From positions 1-19,110 of the forward strand of contig JANBPT010000921.1 in the NCBI GenBank assembly GCA_027575765.1: 19,110 nucleotides of DNA, read 5' to 3'. The position numbers and the translations under genes were made by a program. The notes under the pieces were generated by a model that made no database searches, was not told the DNA's origin, and worked only from the letters and a program-made list of their open reading frames with translations. Position 1 is the stretch's first letter; every line of letters begins with the position of its first letter. Of the stretch, positions 17,273 to 19,110 are shown in pieces. The DNA comes from Tieghemiomyces parasiticus. Taxonomy: Eukaryota; Kickxellomycota; Dimargaritomycetes; Dimargaritales; Dimargaritaceae.

Positions 17273-17281
17273 GGGGGGGGG
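17273..17281. repeat. G9 tract
   Basis: A nine-G run on the + strand, the third of the series. The flanks are GGGAAATGGA before and CAGATAAAC after, unlike the flanks of the other two, so these are not copies of one larger repeat. Confidence 0.85.
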
Positions 17282-17635
17282 CAGATAAACGCTAGGCGAG
17301 AGAGAACGTATGGACCTTTTATGCGAAACTCGGGTTATAGCAGTTTCAGAAGCTGTTGACGGGTGCATAACAGTGACGGCCTAGACTCAAAGGCCGCCGA
17401 AGGGACCACATCCCTGGGCAACATAAGGGCACCAGGCTCCATCCATGCTGCGGATCTTATCCGGTGAGGGCTACTTACGTACACCCTACACTTTTGCATG
17501 CGCGGATCAAGCTTATGCAGCCCATCCTCCTGAGCCATTGAAGGGCACCGGATCCAAAAAAAATCCGATGTGAGACTCACCTTGTCATACAACTGACACT
17601 GGCGCGCCAACACTGGATCCGTTCAAAATGGCTAT

Positions 17636-17785
17636 CAGTATTTGCCGTAATACTGGGCCGTCTCGCCCCGAACCAACCCTTAGCATCGCTGCACTGCCCA
17701 GTATGCTGCAGTGCTTAGCGCCACCATCGTCTCTTGGCACCTAGGCTGCACTGGCATTCCAGCCACCTGGCCTCCTATGCCAGTG
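17636..17785. other. Cluster of three perfect hairpins; possible structured non-coding RNA or regulatory element
   Basis: Within 150 bases there are three perfect inverted repeats. Hairpin 1 is CAGTATT / AATACTG (17636-17642 / 17649-17655, loop 6). Hairpin 2 is GCACTGC / GCAGTGC (17691-17697 / 17708-17714, loop 10), which can extend by CGCT / AGCG across a two-base bulge. Hairpin 3 is CACTGGCAT / ATGCCAGTG (17749-17757 / 17777-17785) with a nested CCAG / CTGG stem in its loop. No known RNA family signature (tRNA, snRNA, 5S, SRP) was recognised. Strand is unknown. Confidence 0.35.
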
Positions 17786-18906
17786 TGACCAACCCCATCC
17801 TGTCTGGGCTCGATAGCCGCACTGATATTAATGTTCGGCACACACAACGCAAAGCAGCGCATGGTCTACACGGCCATCAGCTGGATAGCGAAATTCGATG
17901 CCATACCACTCCTGCGAACTTGTTTACCCTGGGATTCAACTGCTTAATCATCACATGCTCCTTCCACTGAGTAGAATCTGTTGCGTATCCTCACCTGCTC
18001 GACTGGACGTTAGCAGTGGCGCTCGTCGCTTTCCAGTGTGCTACGGTTGCATATTGGCCGTACGCCTTATCGGTACGGCGCCCCAAAAATACCATGTTCC
18101 GTACAGACAGCTTCCGGGGCTACTTCATAATGCCAGATGGCGCTTCCGAAAGTGACCACGGTGTCTTCTCATATTCCAGACTTCCCCATGTGCTATTAAT
18201 GGCAAAAGAAGACACCACAGGATACGCACCAAGATTAACCAATGCATTGGGGAAGACGAGGGCGGGAAAAAATATATACGGTAGACTATGGTCGGCTCAC
18301 GAGTTGGGTTATGATGGAGGCTTAAAAATTGGCGTTCGTGACGGAACAGGATGTTACGGGTCGTGTGAAAAGTGCCCCAGTTGGTGTTTACTGGGCACGA
18401 GAGGTGGCACCAGTACTTTCTCGGGTTAGGGAATATTAAACCGCGACTGTGCACTAAAAAGTGAACACATGCTCAACACTGACAAACCAGCCCGGTGAGT
18501 CGGTGCAATGATGCAGGGATTGCAACAATAGAAAACCCAGGCAATGATTGAAGCTGGCGCGGTTGGTCCATGGAGGAAGGGATCTACCGTGGGCTTCCCC
18601 AAGCTTCCTCATCGACATCGTAAGAGTGCTACTGGCCATCATGAACGCGGCGCGTGGTACAGGTCTCTCCCTGTCCAAGTCTGACAGGCTGGTGCATGGA
18701 ATGGATGAGGGGTGTGGTCCCTGGGGAGACTTGACCGACGCCACTTCAACCCATCAGCACCGGCGTCGGCTCTGGAAAAGGGCCATGGACGGCGCCTTAG
18801 ACAGGGTGGTGATGGCTGCAGATTTGCGGTCGAAACGAAAAAGAGAATGAGCAGCGGAGGCTAACTTGAAGGCGAGGCGGGGAGCCTGTTAAACCAGCCG
18901 GAAACT
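17786..18906. other. Unassigned region with short frames only
   Basis: The longest frames are a + frame ending at 18429 (from an ATG near 18016) and a + frame 18548-18850. Neither shows a domain or composition I recognise, and minus-strand frames overlap both. A hairpin at 18372-18398 (GTGCCC-C-AGT / ACTGGGCAC, one bulged C, loop 8) lies inside the first. Either could be an exon of an unidentified gene, but the sequence alone does not establish this. Confidence 0.35.
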
Positions 18907-18929
18907 TACTAACCCCCTTTCCGGTGCAG
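18907..18929 (+). other. Strong 3' splice-site signature (branch point plus acceptor)
   Basis: TACTAAC at 18907-18913 is followed by a C/T-rich stretch and a CAG at 18927-18929, 17 bases after the branch adenine. This is a textbook fungal intron end on the + strand. Possible donors upstream are GTGAGT at 18495 and GTAAGA at 18620. All three frames downstream of the acceptor meet stops quickly, and there is no ATG between 18930 and 19110. The downstream exon would therefore be untranslated, as in a 5' leader of a gene beyond the right edge. Confidence 0.45.
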
Positions 18930-19110
18930 TAGTAAGGCGACGACGCTAAGCTGAGGCGGTCTGTTGTTCACCTCGTCTCACCCCTCCGCCTACGGCTAGC
19001 CTACCATTCCATTTGCTCATAATAGAAGACACAGGGTCAATCCGACCCTATTGAGAGAGTCCGAACAGCAAACCTTCGTGATTCCGTGCCATTTGCCCAT
19101 CACAAACACT

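Larger units (their letters stand above)
16789..17635. other. Upstream region of TRP2, no gene seen
   Basis: The remaining sequence between the first G-tract and the hairpin cluster has only short frames on both strands and no recognisable protein segment. It probably contains TRP2 promoter sequence and spacer. Confidence 0.45.

Noticed and set aside
1..19110. tRNA, rRNA, spliceosomal snRNA genes and CRISPR arrays
   Set aside because: I looked for B-box words, U1/U2/U6 core motifs, 5S features and regularly spaced repeats on both strands and found none.

Overview
This window looks like nuclear DNA of a filamentous, probably early-diverging fungus. It holds GC-rich protein genes with few introns, TACTAAC-type branch points, TATA boxes and AATAAA-like polyadenylation signals. 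It also has a fungal-type anthranilate synthase gene, a fungus-specific FUSC/brefeldin-A-sensitivity-type membrane protein and a decayed mariner transposon. A Kickxellomycotina/Zoopagomycota-like source (for example Dimargaritales) is my guess from overall gene style; nothing in the window proves it.

Layout, left to right. (1) Positions 1-915 (+): the 3' part of a serine/arginine-rich protein with a C-terminal pair of membrane helices, cut by the window edge, followed by its 3' untranslated region. (2) A TATA box at 2028 leads into a two-exon gene (2200-4312, +). It encodes a putatively secreted protein with an F-box-like motif directly after the signal peptide and a long helical body. (3) An AT-rich gene-free stretch, then a mariner (Tc1/mariner, DD34D) transposase fossil at 5146-6166 with a frameshift, several stops and lost catalytic residues. 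(4) A 1.4-kb promoter/leader region with a repeated palindromic motif and a strong TATA box, feeding a very large single-exon gene (7617-14393, +). Its 2258-residue product is an aromatic-acid-exporter/FUSC family membrane protein related to yeast BRE4. (5) Convergent to it on the minus strand is TRP2 (14697-16382), anthranilate synthase component I, which commits chorismate to tryptophan synthesis. An overlapping alternative 5' structure with an intron is possible. (6) The last 2.7 kb holds no gene I can identify. It contains a consensus Gcn4/CPC-1 site upstream of TRP2, three long G-tracts, a cluster of hairpins, and a 3' splice-site signature near the right edge. The last may belong to the leader of a gene lying beyond the window.

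The genes do not form a pathway cluster. TRP2 is the only metabolic gene whose role is certain. The most unusual items are the signal-peptide plus F-box-like protein, the oversized histidine-rich FUSC protein, and the structured non-coding stretch near 17.6-17.8 kb.
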